A DNA stretch of 64,000 nucleotides. Origin: Paguma larvata. Taxonomy: Eukaryota > Chordata > Mammalia > Carnivora > Viverridae. The position numbers and the translations under genes were made by a program. Location: positions 44,805,030-44,869,029 of the forward strand of contig CM057841.1 in NCBI GenBank assembly GCA_030068075.1, read 5' to 3'. Position 1 is the first letter of the stretch, and every line of letters begins with the position of its first letter. The notes below the pieces were generated by a model that saw only the letters and a program-made list of their open reading frames with translations, did not search any database and was not told where the DNA came from. Shown here piece by piece: positions 22,122 to 34,489 of this stretch.

Positions 22122-22140
22122 TGAATGAATGAATGAATGA
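22122..22140 (+). repeat. (GAAT)n microsatellite
   Basis: Four to five tandem ATGA/GAAT units followed by a short GA run. Confidence 0.8.
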
Positions 22141-22161
22141 CTGAGAGAGAGAGGTAAAACT

Positions 22162-22593
22162 ATCCACAATATTTTGGCAAGCCCTAGAATACTCCCACTT
22201 AAGTCACAGGATCTTATAAGCAATTTCACTAGAAGAAAGAAGAACTCACCTACGAGGTAATACATTTAGAGCCACTGTCAACGAAATGGCAATTTCATAT
22301 TCATAGAATGTCCAAGTACCTTACTAAGTAACTAAGAATAAACCAGTACGTTTTTCAGATTAGTTCCACTTTGAGTTCAGCAGTGAAGCAGTTTTACTCT
22401 GGTTCAACCCAGTAAGCAATTCTATCTGATTTACAATGAAAATAGCAAGAAGTTTTGTTTCAATTTAGTTCAGGTTCAGGTTCAATAAAATAACAGTTCT
22501 ACTGCAGTTCTGGGAATGTGGAAACATATTTACTAGTTTCTGATTCACATTCCAGTGGCTTCCTGAATATAATTTAAAATAAAGAACATTGGA
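22162..22593. other. Intergenic, nothing recognised
   Basis: The word 'ggttca' recurs around 22398-22490, but no clear tandem array or gene is seen. Confidence 0.4.
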
Positions 22594-22790
22594 TTGTACT
22601 CATTTAGGTATTCAGGCAAAATTTTTGAAGTCCTTACTATGTTTCAGGAATTGTTGTGGATGTTGGGATACAAAAATGAATACAGCAAAACCCCTGCCTT
22701 AAAGAATAATCATATAGTCTAACCAGGAAACAGTCAAGAAAATAGGTGTAGTAACATGGGAGAAACTACAGTATCCTAAGAGCTTTAATA
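22594..22790 (-). repeat. L2 3'-end fragment
   Basis: 'ttaggtattcaggcaaaatt', 'ccttactatgtttcaggaat' and 'gatacaaaaatgaatacagc' continuing into 'cctgccttaaagaa' give the antisense L2 order. Confidence 0.7.
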
Positions 22791-23619
22791 AGAATTTCTT
22801 AAAGAGTGCCTCGCTTTGGTTTGGAAAATGTCTCGATGAGCTCCTAAGAGTATGGATCCACTAAAATAACCAAAAAATGGTACTAAACTTCCTTCTAAAG
22901 TCAGCAGGTCCTGTTTTCCCTCTTCTAGGCTGAGCCTCAATATGTAGTTTAAGGACTAAATAGCAAGATGAATACATAAACAAGCTGAATTTTTTCTGCA
23001 TAACAGAGAACAGCAACTGAGGGTCACAAGGGTGCAGACAGATGTGCAAGGGAGAGGACAGAACTGGCCCAGAGCCGTGACTCACACCCCAGGGAGAACT
23101 ACAATATTATTTTCTATGTGAATGGCATTGTACAAGCCAAAAGCCTTGCAAAACCCAGAGGGACATGGCAGCACTGGGCAGTATAAGAATCTCCAAGGGC
23201 CAAGAAGAAATTTAAGCCAAGAGCAGAAACGTCTAGAAGGGATTTTTGTAGTTATTTATTTGCCTTGGAGTATGACATAAACCCTTTTCCCACTTCCCCT
23301 CCAAAATCAACTTTCCTCTTAAGACGTTTATAAAGTGAACTTGAATTTTTACTATTGGTTTTTGTTTCCATATAGTAGATGACGGTGACAGTTGTCACTT
23401 GGGGCTCTGCCGTGGTGAAGGCCTTCAGTTTGTGAGCTCAGAGCAGTTCTTGACCTTGCATCCTCATGGGCCCATGGCATACACCGATCGCGATGATGCT
23501 GGACCCAAAGGACAGGGGAAAAGTTGATATCTGAGTTACACAAAGTTATAATTTAAAAAGTAATAAAAGCTAAAACAGAGGTGCAGTGAGAGAACAGAAA
23601 AGGAAGCACCTGCTTTGCC
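22791..23619. other. Intergenic, nothing recognised
   Basis: No gene or repeat that I can name. Short frames on the minus strand have no recognisable features. Confidence 0.4.
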
Positions 23620-23765
23620 TCAGGGAAACAGAAGCATCACGGAGAAAGTCACTTATGAACTGAGTCCTGAAGGATGAATAGCAGTTCTCCAGAAGGATAA
23701 AAATGGGGAAAGGCATTCAGCAGAGTCAAGGGTGTGAACAAAGAGGGGACATTGGGGATCACCTG
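23620..23765 (-). repeat. L2 fragment (upstream part of the 3' region)
   Basis: 'aactgagtcctgaaggatga', 'atagcagttctccagaagga', 'ggaaaggcattcagcagag' match the antisense L2 words around 'gagctgggtcttgaagg'. Confidence 0.6.
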
Positions 23766-24148
23766 GAGCCAAGTGTGGCTGGACGAGAAGGGCGTTCCTG
23801 TTCCATTCCATGCCATCAGCAGGTCTGTCCTGATAGACTGTCAGTGAAACCTGTCAGTTTTACACCATTTACGTGTTTGTGGGAACAGGTGACCCCATCT
23901 ACCTACTACCCCATCTTCCTACTTCACTTACCAAAACTCCTTGCAAAAGACTCTAGTTGATTGTGTTGTTTGTCCTTCATGTTACCTTCCCTCCTATCTC
24001 GTGAATGGTGGGCTTGGTCTCGTGATGTGTTTCAAACAATGGAACTGTTAACAGAAAGGACACTGTACCAATTCTATAGCTGAGGCATTAAGAGGCATCC
24101 TGTCTTTCGGCCGCACTTAGCCAAAGATCCCAGAAGGAGAAGACATAT
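23766..24148. other. Intergenic, nothing recognised
   Basis: Moderately GC-rich. No gene. Confidence 0.4.
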
Positions 24149-24550
24149 TGATATAGGCTGGACTCTGTCTCCCAAAAAATCATATGAAACCCCAGAATCC
24201 CAGAATATGATTATATTTGGATATGGGATTTTTAAAGAGGTGAATAAGTTAAAATGAGGCCATTAAAGTGGTTCCTGATCCAATATGACTGGTGTCCTTA
24301 TAAGAAAAGGAAATCTGGACACACAAAGAGATACCAGCACTGTTTGCACACACAGGAAAGAACGCAGTGAGGACACAGTGAGACATGGCCATCAGCAGGC
24401 CAAGGAGACGGGCTTCGGAAGAAACTAAACTTGCTGATACCTCAGTCGTAACGTTCTAGCTTCCAGAACTGTGGGAAAATTGATTTCTGTTGTTCAAGCC
24501 ACACAGTCTCTGCTATTTAGTTAGGGTAGCCATAGCAAATTAATACATAC
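24149..24550 (+). mobile_element. MaLR (MLT1-like) solitary LTR
   Basis: Ordered words of an ERVL-MaLR LTR are clear: 'ggactctgtctcccaaaaa', 'atatttggatatgggattt', 'actggtgtccttataagaa', 'gaggacacagtgagacatgg', 'cttccagaactgtgggaaaa', 'ttctgttgttcaagccacac' and the end 'caaattaatacat'. No internal retroviral region flanks it, so it is a solo LTR, old and diverged. Confidence 0.85.
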
Positions 24551-24914
24551 ATGGAACAGACTTAACTCATCTCGTAGACTGAACCAAAGCCAAACCACAG
24601 ATCCATGAGCAAGAAACAGTGTTTATGTCTGTAAACCACCGACATCTTGGGGTTGCTTGTTATGCATTATTATTACAGCAAAAACTGACCAATACACTTT
24701 CATTTCCTAATTCACAGACATTTAGCTTCTAAATACACTGTGAGGTGCTGTTGCTAAATAATATCCTGTGCTGCTGGTTTGAAACAGTTAATAAAAGACA
24801 TAAACAAAAAACAAAAAACACCAACAACCTAAAGAGACAGAGACAATTCCTTTGTCTTTATTCATTCTGATTTTCCTTCTACTTGCCCTTGAAGAAAACT
24901 TCGTAGAGTCACTG
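24551..24914. other. Intergenic, nothing recognised
   Basis: No gene or repeat that I can name. Confidence 0.4.
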
Positions 24915-25115
24915 AGATTATAGGATCTAGAATCAGATTATTTAGGTTCAAATTCTTCTGTCTTTATCATTTGCTAGCTTTGCAGTCTTAGGCAAATTAC
25001 TTAATTTCTCTGTATCTCAATTTTGCCATCTATAAAGTGAAAATATAATAATATCTACTTAAGAGTTAAGATTAAATGAAAGAATAAAAGAGCTTGGAGC
25101 AATGTCTGATACTAC
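24915..25115 (-). repeat. MIR, antisense
   Basis: 'ctagaatcagattatttagg', 'ctagctttgcagtcttaggc', 'aaattacttaatttctctgt', 'tttgccatctataaagtga' and 'gagcttggagcaatgtctga' trace almost the whole MIR in reverse. Confidence 0.8.
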
Positions 25116-25523
25116 ATTTTCACTCACACTCATTGTAGGTTATCACCGTCTGACTACACTGAGGATTATCTGCTTGTCCACGTTTCTCTGTCACCTTCTA
25201 CTTGATGCCAAAATCTCCCCCGTCCCCAAAACCCTCTTCTGGGTTCTGTCCCAATACTTTTCTCTTTTCATTCTAGACATTCTCCCGAGGGGATCTTGTC
25301 TATTCCTACGACTTTTACTATACCTACTGAAATCTTTATCTTTATTCTAGACCTCTTTCGGAACTCCAAAACCACATTTTTTACTGTCTACCAGACATCT
25401 CCAGGCTTTACCATGAAACCTCCCGGTGAAGCCCTGCATCAGCTGGAGACGATCATCAGAGAGGCTATGATCCCCCTAAAGAAAATGAGACAGAATTGCA
25501 CCCAAATAAATATATTTAGTATC
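25116..25523. other. Intergenic, nothing recognised
   Basis: Frames of 82 and 120 codons overlap here. The second runs into the SINE fragment and the CA repeat, so neither is treated as a gene. Confidence 0.45.
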
Positions 25524-25588
25524 CAGCTCTTGATTTCGGTTCAGGTCATGATCCTGGGGTCATGGGATCTAGCCCCAAGTCAGGCTAA
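25524..25588 (+). repeat. CanSINE fragment ending in a microsatellite
   Basis: 'gctcttgatttcggttcagg', 'tcatgatcctggggtcatgg' and 'gatctagccccaagtcagg' are the middle of a SINE head. Both ends are missing. Confidence 0.75.
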
Positions 25589-25589
25589 A

Positions 25590-25591
<2 letters not shown>

Positions 25592-25638
<47 letters not shown>
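25592..25638 (+). repeat. (CA)n microsatellite
   Basis: About 23 uninterrupted AC/CA units follow the SINE fragment. Long pure arrays of this kind are often length-polymorphic. Confidence 0.97.
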
Positions 25639-25646
<8 letters not shown>

Positions 25647-25716
25647 TGTCTCCTATAGCTTCATAAAGATAATGTGTCTTAACAAGAACCTAAGGGCATG
25701 CTAAAGCCACAGGAGG

Positions 25717-25735
25717 TAATAATAATAATAATAAT
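25717..25735 (+). repeat. (TAA)n microsatellite
   Basis: Six tandem TAA units. Confidence 0.9.
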
Positions 25736-25773
25736 ATAAATTATCTATTGAGATCCTGTCTATGAAACTTCTT

Positions 25774-25985
25774 TTCTAAATATTTTACACATATTAAGTC
25801 ATTCAATCTTCACAGAATCACTGTGTGGTAGGTACTACTATTATCCCTTTTTGATAAATGAAGAAACCAAGGCACAAGAAGCTTATATAACCTGTGTCAT
25901 ACAGCTGGAAATGGTGTAATCTGAAACCAGGCAGGCAGGCAGGCAGACTCTGGAGTCTACCATTTTACCCACTATATTTCACTTT
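25774..25985 (+). repeat. MIR, sense
   Basis: 'atattttacacatattaagtc', 'gtgtggtaggtactactatt', 'gataaatgaagaaaccaagg' and 'ggaaatggtgtaatctgaaa' follow the MIR order, including an internal (GGCA)n run near 25930. Confidence 0.82.
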
Positions 25986-26005
25986 CTCTCAGAAATAAGG
26001 CCTGA

Positions 26006-26235
26006 TAGGGCACCTGCATGGCTCAGTCAGTTAAGCATTGGACTTGGGCTCAGGGCATTATTTCACGGTTCATGGGTTACAGCTCCACATTAGGCTCTGT
26101 GCTGACAACTCAGAGCCTGGATGCTGCTTCAGATTCTGTATCTCCCTCTCTCTCTCTCTCTCTGCTCCTTCCCCACTAACATTCTGTCTCTCTCTGTCCT
26201 TTGAAAATAAATAAATGTTAAAAAAAAATTTTGAA
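26006..26235 (+). repeat. CanSINE, sense, full length
   Basis: Complete head, an expanded (CT)n body near 26143-26163 and an A-rich tail. Duplication AGAAATAAGGCCTGA (25991-26005) and AGAAAGAAGGCCTGA (26236-26250), 14 of 15. Confidence 0.94.
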
Positions 26236-26289
26236 AGAAAGAAGGCCTGAATAATCTCTCAGACACTAAAACAAGCACATCTATTATTA

Positions 26290-26530
26290 TTTTTAATAGT
26301 AATGGCTAACATTTTGGGGGTCAGATATTCTTTCAAATGAAATGCTTTATATACATTAATTTGTTTGATCCCTCAATAACCCTGTAATGCAGGTCTTGGT
26401 ATTGTACCCATTCTATATATGAGGAGAACAACACCCAGAGAAACAGTAAGTAGTAGCCCAAAGTTACACAGTTTTAAGTGGCAGAGATAGGACCCAACGC
26501 TGATAGTCTCATACCAGCATCCATGATCTT
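26290..26530 (+). repeat. MIR, sense
   Basis: 'agtaatggctaacattttgg', 'gctttatatacattaatttg', 'gaggagaacaacacccagag', 'gtggcagagataggacccaa' match MIR from core to 3' end. Confidence 0.82.
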
Positions 26531-27550
26531 AATGACTGTTGCCTCAAGAGACGAGCACGAAACTATCTCTTGGGTAACTGTGAGCATTGCCTCTCCTGTG
26601 CCACACACCAGCATTGCAGATACCACTGGAAGATTCCCCCGTTCCTGTCCCCCATGAGGCCCCACCTTTGGGGAACTGACACAGCCTCTCTCTTCATCTC
26701 TCTCTGGGATTACATGAATCTTGTCACTGATTCCATGTGGCTCTGCTCCATCCCCTCTACACCCAGCTTCCTCTTACTTGTGGCTTCAGTTGCAACACAA
26801 CTGGAGCTTGCATCTGACTCTGGCTTGCCCTGGTGCTGACTCAGTCCTCTACCCACATGACCCATTAGCCCAGCACCCTACAGCTAACTGGCTATGGTTT
26901 CTGTCCCTGAGTCAGATTCAAAAGAGAAAAAAGTGGATTGGTCACTGGCCAGCCAGTGGGATGACTGATCTTGATGAGGTGTCCATCTCAATTAGCTACA
27001 CTGGTTGAGGAGCCAGATTCACATGGTGGAGGAAATCAGAAATATTCAGCATAGGAAAGAGAAAATGTAAAATAAAAAGTGACTTAAACTATGGACAAAC
27101 TATCACAGGAACAAACTTTGTACCTCCTCCCCAGCTTTCCTTTATGGCAATCTCCGTATCACTGTTGTGTTGAAGCACATACAATGAGGAAGGTCTAGGA
27201 AGAGATTTCTGCCCAGGTAAGACAGGGCTGTAGGTGATCTCTAAGATCTTTACGAATTTGTGGACAATGCAGGATTAGTTGAAAAATGTACCAAATGCAC
27301 TTTAGATAAATATTTTAAATGTTCTTCAAAATACCAACTTTCAGATTGTCTGTTGCACTTTCTCCACCCTTTCAGGAAGTTGCACTTAGATGGCACATCC
27401 AAAGGCACCAGAGGCAGAGAGAAACACCGCACAGCGGAAGGAGCTTCCACCAGCTCCATCCTTTCAGCTGCACCTGTCACCCTAATGGCCCTGGGTCCTC
27501 CCCTAATAAAATAAACTCCATCTACCAGAATTACAATTAAATGACTAGTT
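26531..27550. other. Intergenic, nothing recognised
   Basis: Moderately GC-rich with several overlapping 63-95 codon frames on both strands that lack known domains or a consistent coding strand. No gene called. Confidence 0.4.
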
Positions 27551-27562
27551 AATAGTTTCTGG

Positions 27563-27780
27563 GGGCGCCTGGGTGGCTCAGTCGGTTAAGTGGCCGACTT
27601 CAGCTCAGGTCGTGATCTCACCGACTGTGAGTTCGAGCCCCGCGTCAGGCTCTGTGCTGATGGCTCAGAGCCTGGAGCCTGGATTCTGTGTCCCCCTCTC
27701 TCTCTGCCTTTCCCTTGCTCGCACTCTGTCTCTATGTCTCTCAAAAAATAAAAAAAAAATTTAAAAAAACGCTAAAAAAA
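27563..27780 (+). repeat. Young CanSINE, sense, full length
   Basis: Very close to the consensus, with preserved CpGs (cgcctggg, gttcgagccccgcg) and exact duplication AATAGTTTCTGG at 27551-27562 and 27781-27792. A likely recent insertion. Confidence 0.96.
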
Positions 27781-28019
27781 AATAGTTTCTGGACTCTTTG
27801 AATGTACCATGTTATATGGAATCTGCCATCACCTACAACTGAATCTTAATCGTTGAAGATTTATCTATCACTCTCCCCGAACAAGAGCATGAGGCGCTCG
27901 ATCTGACCAGATGCAGGAGCAAAGCTAAGAATCACACTGCCCCTAATTTCCAGGGCCCACCATCCAGGGAAGGAAGGAAACACGGTTACAAATAACCTAA
28001 TAAAGAATACTCTGTGGCA

Positions 28020-28237
28020 GGACACCTGGGTGGCTCAGTCAGTTGAGCATGGGACTTCATCTCAGGGCATAATCTCACGGTTCATGGGTTGAAACCCCAC
28101 ATCTGGCTGTGTGCTGACAGCTCAGAGCTTGGAGTCTGCTTCAGATTCTGTCTCCTTCTCTTTCTGTCCCTCCCCCGCTAGCTCTCTCTCTCTCTCTCTC
28201 TCTCTTAAAAATAAACATTAAAAAATAAAAATTAAAA
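28020..28237 (+). repeat. CanSINE, sense, exact 18-base duplication
   Basis: Full element with pure (CT)n body. AAAGAATACTCTGTGGCA occurs exactly at 28002-28019 and 28238-28255. Confidence 0.96.
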
Positions 28238-28255
28238 AAAGAATACTCTGTGGCA

Positions 28256-28712
28256 AATAGAATGCAGAAGGAGGGGAGGAAAGGGAAAAGTTTATTCCAC
28301 AAAAGTATATGTAAGAATTTGGGAGACATTCCCTGCATATTCTCTGTGATACAGACCTTCTAGAATGCATAGGAGTTGGTACAAGAATACTCCATAGGAA
28401 AAGCATGAGCAAATACACCTAAGATATTAGACACTCAAGAGGCAAGATATTAGACTGCATATTTGGAGAATAGCAAATAGTCTGGCATGGGCTAAAGGAC
28501 AGGGGTGTAGGGAGAAGAGAGATGGAGGAGAAAAGACTACTGGGAATAGCAGACTATACATTTGAAAATGTAGGCTGGGAGACCTTGACTTAAAGATAAT
28601 TCCAAACGAAAAAAGCATCTACCATGATAATAATGAATGGCAAAGCAACCGTACTAAACATCCAAATTAAAAAGTGCTAATGAGCAACAACGTGCCCAAT
28701 ATCTGATTTTAA
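28256..28712. other. Intergenic, nothing recognised
   Basis: No supported gene or repeat. Confidence 0.4.
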
Positions 28713-28721
28713 TAACAGACT

Positions 28722-29242
28722 TTTTTAATATATAATTTATTGTCAAATTGGTTTCCATATAACACCCAGGGCTCATCCCAACAAATGCCCTCCTCCATAC
28801 CCGTCACCCACTCTCCCCTCTCCCACATCCCCCCCATCAACACTCAGTTTGTTCTTAGTATTTAAGAGTTTCTTATGTTTTGTCTCCCTCCCTCTCTGCG
28901 ATGTTTTTCCCCCCTTTTCCCCTCCCCCATGGTATTCTGCTAAGTCTGTCAAAATCCACCTATGTGTGGTAACATACAGTATCTGTCTTTCTCTGCCTGA
29001 CTTATTTCACTTAGCATAATACCCTCCAGTTTCAACCATGTTGCTACACATGGCCAGATTTCATTCTTTCTCATTGCTGTGTAGTATTCCATTATATATA
29101 TATATATATATATACCACTTCTTTATCCATTCGTCAGTTGATGGACACTTAGTCTCTTTCCATGATTTGCTATTGTCAAAAGTGCTACTAAGAACATTGG
29201 GGTACACATGCCCCTATGCCTCCGCACTTTTGGGTAAATTCC
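28722..29242 (-). repeat. Young L1 3' end, antisense, 5'-truncated
   Basis: On the minus strand this is the end of L1 ORF2 and the 3' UTR. In plus orientation 'attgtcaaattggtttccat', 'cacttagcataataccctcc', 'gtgtagtattccattata' and 'tatccattcgtcagttgatgg' are diagnostic. TAACAGACT flanks it at 28713-28721 and 29243-29251. An (AT)n run occupies 29093-29114. Confidence 0.93.
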
Positions 29243-29251
29243 TAACAGACT

Positions 29252-32200
29252 CTTAAAGTCAACAAGGAAGACCCTTAAAAGATCATATCCCTGCCTTCAA
29301 GAAATACCATATGTAACTCTCTGGAGAATGAAAATGGGTTATCCAGGTAAAGGCAATAGGTGCAACAAACAAACCTCTTTTGGGCCAGAAGCCATGCCCT
29401 TGCTTGCCAACTATGCCACTCAAACAATGATAAAAATGTTGTGCCCATCAACTAGTATGTTTAATTCAGCAGCAGCACTTAAATCTGCCTCTCATTTTCC
29501 TACCACTTTCCTGAAATTCCAGAGGATGAGGTTACTGTTAAACAGCAGTAAGCATTAGCCTCACAGCAGTGCACATTAATAATAATTCAGTGCAGTGTCA
29601 TGGAAGCCTGTAGGCTCTTAACTGAATTTATTTGAAAAATAAAGTTTGTTTTTTTTTTCCCTGAAGATCTTTACTTAAGTCAGCATGGAACTCTTGTAAA
29701 GATAACCACCAGTAAGTCACAACTACCCAAGGAACCGTCTTGTTATTTTTTTAACTCACTGCTCACCATGACAACATAATAAACACACCTTTAGAGGCTC
29801 CTACGTGCCCACCTATTGAAAATGTCATCGTTTCTCCTTCCTGGTGCTCCCAGGCAGAAACTTTCGCTCATTTTTTCTGGTTCTCAGAGATTCTACTAAA
29901 ACACCAATTTTCAACTACAAACTAGTACAAATAATTTCGTGATAAGTTAGCAACACAAGCCTTATTCCATAATCCATCAATAATTCCTAAGCTTTTTTAT
30001 TTAAAAAAAAATAGAAAACCATCAAGCCAATATGGTTTCGACATCTGTTTTTTCCATTTTGTTTTGAGTTCTCTTAGATGTTCCTGTATCCTTTCATAAA
30101 TGACTAATAGGAAAGATACAGGACTAATAGGAAACACAACTTTATGCAACTTCGTTGACGGTTGGTTTCAGTTAACAGCTGGTCTTTAAACTACCCAACA
30201 TAAAAGCATACATTTTAGGGAAAAAAAAATTTGACCCCAAAACTGCTTCATAAAATAAAGTATTTCATTTTTCAAAGCTTTAGGATTATTTGAGAGGCTA
30301 TAGTACTAAAAAGTCCCTAGAGTTGTGTTTTTTTTTTTTTAAGAGAGAAAGTTAAAAGTTTCCACCTTTAAATATCAGAGACTAGAGATTTTACAATACA
30401 ATAAGTGTCAGAAATAAAATGCAATTCCCTTCAAAGCCATATAAAAGAGTAAGCCTCTGTAAAAAGTTTTTCCTTCCAACAGCGAAGTGTGGACCTAAAT
30501 TCACAGCAAATAATTATGACGGTCTTTCTACAATGGTGCCCAGACATCCAAATTAGCCAAAGCTTCAGGCTTCCATATGCTCAGGTTGGTAACAATGCTG
30601 TCTCTGCTACCCAACAGCTGCTCCCTTTCGGTTAAGGAAATACTATACAAGAAGCACACCATGAATTGTAGCGTTCAGTTTCCCACCATCCTCCATACAG
30701 ATGTGGTCCCTTCCCAAGTGCACAGAATACAAGATAAAGTACATAAAAGATGAGACTTCTTTATTCACATGACTCCTTTTTTTCCTGCTCTATCTCATAT
30801 CTTTTAGAGCGATTAATTTGTTTTGGGGGTGAGGGTCAGATAACTTTGTTCTGAGAAAAGTTAGGGGGATTCAAGAAGATTGTCTAATGGTCAGTATCTG
30901 TGAAAGAATAAAACACCATCTCTCACTGGAGATTTCTTGTTGGGCTCATCTCCCTCTATGAAGCCCGCCAGGTCCTCACATACCAGAGGTGGTTTGCTTT
31001 CTTTCCAACAGGGATAATGGGCTTTTCAGCACTTTTGCCAAATTACTGACAGAAGGACTTATTTTCCCCTTCCTATGAAAAGAAACTTGATAGTGACAGA
31101 AGCCAGAGAATAACTTTAACCACTACATTACACATTGCAAAGAATGGGTGGATAAATAGAACTCCCACATAATTCCATTCTAAATTTCTTCCCAGCTAAA
31201 GATTTATAAGAATGGCCAACAAGTCACAGAAGCACCTGACCTGATTTTTTTTCTTCCTGGATTTTTCGTGGCTTCTAGCTTACTACTGCCTTTTGAAAAT
31301 ATTATTTTTTACTGATACATGAGGAAGGCGCATAGCTAGTGGTTGTATAATTGGGAAATGCCACGAGATTTTACTTGAGTGTCCTTGTCTTTTTCAGAAA
31401 CTAAATTAACTACACAACTTGCTCCGTTAGGAATAACATTCATGATTTAACATTTGTGTTCATTTTCCCATAAGTATAAACACTACCACTGTCTCTGGTT
31501 CCAAATCATTGATCTTTTCCCCAGTAATCTTTGTGCCCAACACATTGTCATGCACAGGTGAGTGCTTAATAAATACTATTGGGTGATGGATGTACTCAAT
31601 TATAAAATATTCAAAAATGCTCCTTTTTGTAAGTCTCCCAAACAGCAAAATTGCTGTCGCCTTTATGTCCAGCTCAGCGCAAAGTCTGATGAATTCATTT
31701 CAAAAACTCAAAAATGTGTAATCGATGCCAAGAGACAGCTTGAAAGTGTCTCTATGTATCACACCTGCTTGCCTAGAACGCAAAACACAAAAATCAAAAT
31801 CAAATACAAAGTAAATTGAAAATATGTGTACTGGAACTGTTCTGCTTCTCAGCATCAAAATTCAGATGAACATTCTTCGATTCAACAAGACAAGCGAGAT
31901 TCAAAACCCCAAACTTTATGCTCTTTACGAAACAAGCAAACCCCACACTCTAACATTCCCACCTTCTCCCTTCTGAAATGAGAGAAAGCACACATGCACA
32001 AAGTACTGTTCAGAGTAAGCTGGGAATTAATACTACAAATATGTTGGCAGCTAACTACCGTGTGTTCAAAGTAAACATGTATCACCATTCGCAGCCAGGT
32101 CCTCCAGGTGCATGGTCAATGTTTTCATGTTAACGATTTATCATTGAGTGTAGATGAGGCGATGCCAAGTTGCCATGAGAGAAGCCTGGCGTGCCCAAGT

Positions 32201-32935
32201 TTAGAGAACAGGGAGCAGAGAGTATGTCTCGGTTATAGAACAAAAGAATTCGTTTTATCACTTGCCTTTACCGCTGGAGAAAATGGCTCCTGGTGTGCTG
32301 AACTCCATGATAAATGTGCCCCCTCTAGTTCTTTATTGCCTCTGTAAATCACAGGACTGACAGCAGTTAATAAGAAAAGCTTTTGAGTGGTTTTGAAGTT
32401 TTGCTTTGTACAAATAAAGTCTCATATTAAAGATTTTGCTAGTCCTCAAGGTGTAGAAAAAGCAGCACGGGGAGAACTTCTGTACTTTTAACTGTTTGTC
32501 TCCTTTTTTTAATTTTCAAAACCAAAAGAAAGAAAACCTTTCAGACATGCACATTGGAAAAATAAAAGCAGATCATATATTAAACGGCTTCGTATACTCA
32601 CAGAGTTGCTGGTGAGTTGCTACTGAAATTACAATCTCTTCTAGTTTTTATATACTGGATATTCAGATAAAGACCAGAAAAGGTATGTGGTGGAAAGAAG
32701 GTTGTTACAGTAGATTTATTATTACATTTCTGACCATAATTGTATGCTTTACCTCTTTTAGCCAAAGCAAATTTCAGTTCAGTGTCAAGAAAGAGAACTC
32801 TAAATTCCACTGAATCGATCAGCTGCCAGTTCAATCGTAGGTCCTGGGATCCTGAAATTCTGAAATCATATTTCAGAATATAATTGATGCTAAAAGGAGT
32901 AATACAGCTACCTCACTGAGTATCTTTTTCTCCAA
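29252..32935. other. SINE-free intergenic stretch
   Basis: About 3.7 kb without a recognisable SINE, L1 or gene. Short A/T runs occur near 29647, 30005, 30224 and 30330. Several 60-85 codon frames have no recognisable features. Low repeat load may mean constraint, which would need cross-species alignment. Confidence 0.45.
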
Positions 32936-33090
32936 GGAGCTCAAAATACTTTCCCACAACAGCCTTACAAAGTCCTAAAGGGCAGGTTTTATTAGTTGTA
33001 CTTTCTTACAAAGGAAGCTGAGGCACAAAAAACAAGAAATGCATTTTTGTGCCTCCTGATGATGGCTAAGTTCTCTACAGAGCTAAAACA
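32936..33090 (+). repeat. MIR-like fragment
   Basis: 'caaaatactttcccacaaca', 'gggcaggttttattagttg' and 'acaaaggaagctgaggcac' are in MIR order. Confidence 0.55.
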
Positions 33091-34185
33091 GGACTCGTTA
33101 GAGCTGGCACTCTTCTCATAAGACCTCACTTATTTTACAGTGCACAAAATAAGAATTTTGAATCCATTTTCCTCCGACAATATCTCCGGAGCAGAGTAAA
33201 GAAGGTTAGTAGTCCATTTAAATTGGCTGAATAACTATCTGTAAACCAGAAACTGGCCAGTTTACAATCTAGGGTTCAACTTTGCTTTGACCCAACCAAC
33301 AAATAAAGATCAGACTTTCAAATTATCTAGTTGAAGCAGTTTGCAGCTTGGTAGGCATAAAGTTAAAAGGAACTAGCTAATTTTAATGTAGGTTTTTTAG
33401 AGCATTCTAAGTACATATTTCATAGCACTGTATATCCAGGACCTTGCTTTATCATTAGGATGTGATTAGTAACATTTTACTGAAACAAAATAGTCTCTCT
33501 CTGGCCAATTGTTTCCAAAGTTTTCTTAACCCATCATCCCAAGTGAATTGGAATGAACAAGAATCCATGTTCTTCCAGACCTCTCCATTGAGATTTCTAA
33601 TCTGCATGGGTAACCCTGGGAGTTGTTTGGGGCAGCTGGCACAGCAGATCTTTAATAGCTCAGACTGGTTTATAAGTCCTTGAACCACTAGAGGCAAAAA
33701 AAAAAAAAAAAAAAAAAAATATGCATCATTACCTCTCCATGGTACATCTACCACACTGTATTCTCTGTCTGCTTTCAGAGATCATTCCATGAAGCCCAGA
33801 ATTCCACATGTGCTATGAACTTCCATGAAAAACTGAGGTGTTTCTCTGGAATCCAGGTTCTGTCTGGATTTCTATGATGAATTTCCTTGAATCTCTGCTT
33901 GAATTCACTGGTATAAATGTGGCCCAGGCCCCTGGAGATAAAGGATTCATGTTGAGGAAGTCAGATTATCCCAATGTCATCTATGTGACATGTGGTCAAG
34001 TCACAGTATCCAAGAGAGCATCCATATAGATTTATAGCACACTTGACATTTAAGAAACTGGTAAGATAGAATGGGCACTAACATCCATGGCATTAACCAG
34101 ATATCCCGGGGTTTAGAACATTAAGTCTCATGCCAGGCTGTTTCAGAAGGCAGTGGACCATAGTCCAAAGGATGAGAGACTCCAC
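33091..34185. other. Intergenic with a long A-run
   Basis: Holds a 24-base A-run at about 33696-33719. Overlapping frames of 99 codons (minus, 33455-33754) and 73 codons (plus, 33462-33683) meet that run, and I call neither a gene. Confidence 0.45.
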
Positions 34186-34360
34186 CATTGGACAGAGCTA
34201 GGTGCAAATCCAAGCCCAGACATTTTCCAGTTGTGTGACCTTGCAAATAACCGAATGTATGTGAGAGTCCCCTTAAATAAATTTCATAGGACTAGTATAT
34301 GAAAAAGTTTACCAAGCACCTGGAATGTACTCCACAGAAAAGGCACTCAGTAAATCACTC
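34186..34360 (-). repeat. MIR, antisense
   Basis: 'gtgcaaatccaagcccagac', 'ttccagttgtgtgaccttgc' and 'gcacctggaatgtactccac' with 'aaggcactcagtaaatcac' match the reverse MIR. Confidence 0.72.
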
Positions 34361-34480
34361 ATTAATTTATTCAATATCTGTATGCCAAGAAAAAACCTTT
34401 ATATATGTTATTTCATTTGATCCCCACACAATTATATGAGTTGCCCTTATGTAAAAGAGAGGCCATTGAGAGATTATTTT
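34361..34480 (+). repeat. MIR-like fragment, sense
   Basis: 'tatatatgttatttcatttg', 'atccccacacaattatatga' and 'aaaagagaggccattgag' resemble the MIR core. It sits directly against the antisense MIR. Confidence 0.55.
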
Positions 34481-34489
34481 AAAATAGAT

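Noticed and set aside
24149..24550. Possible endogenous retrovirus
   Set aside because: Only a solo MaLR LTR is present, with no gag, pol or env sequence beside it.
25592..25638. CRISPR-like or tandem regulatory array
   Set aside because: Plain CA dinucleotide repeat. The dispersed similar units elsewhere in the window are SINEs without regular spacers.
25296..25658. 120-codon ORF ending in alternating Thr/His residues
   Set aside because: Its end is the translated CA microsatellite and a SINE fragment.
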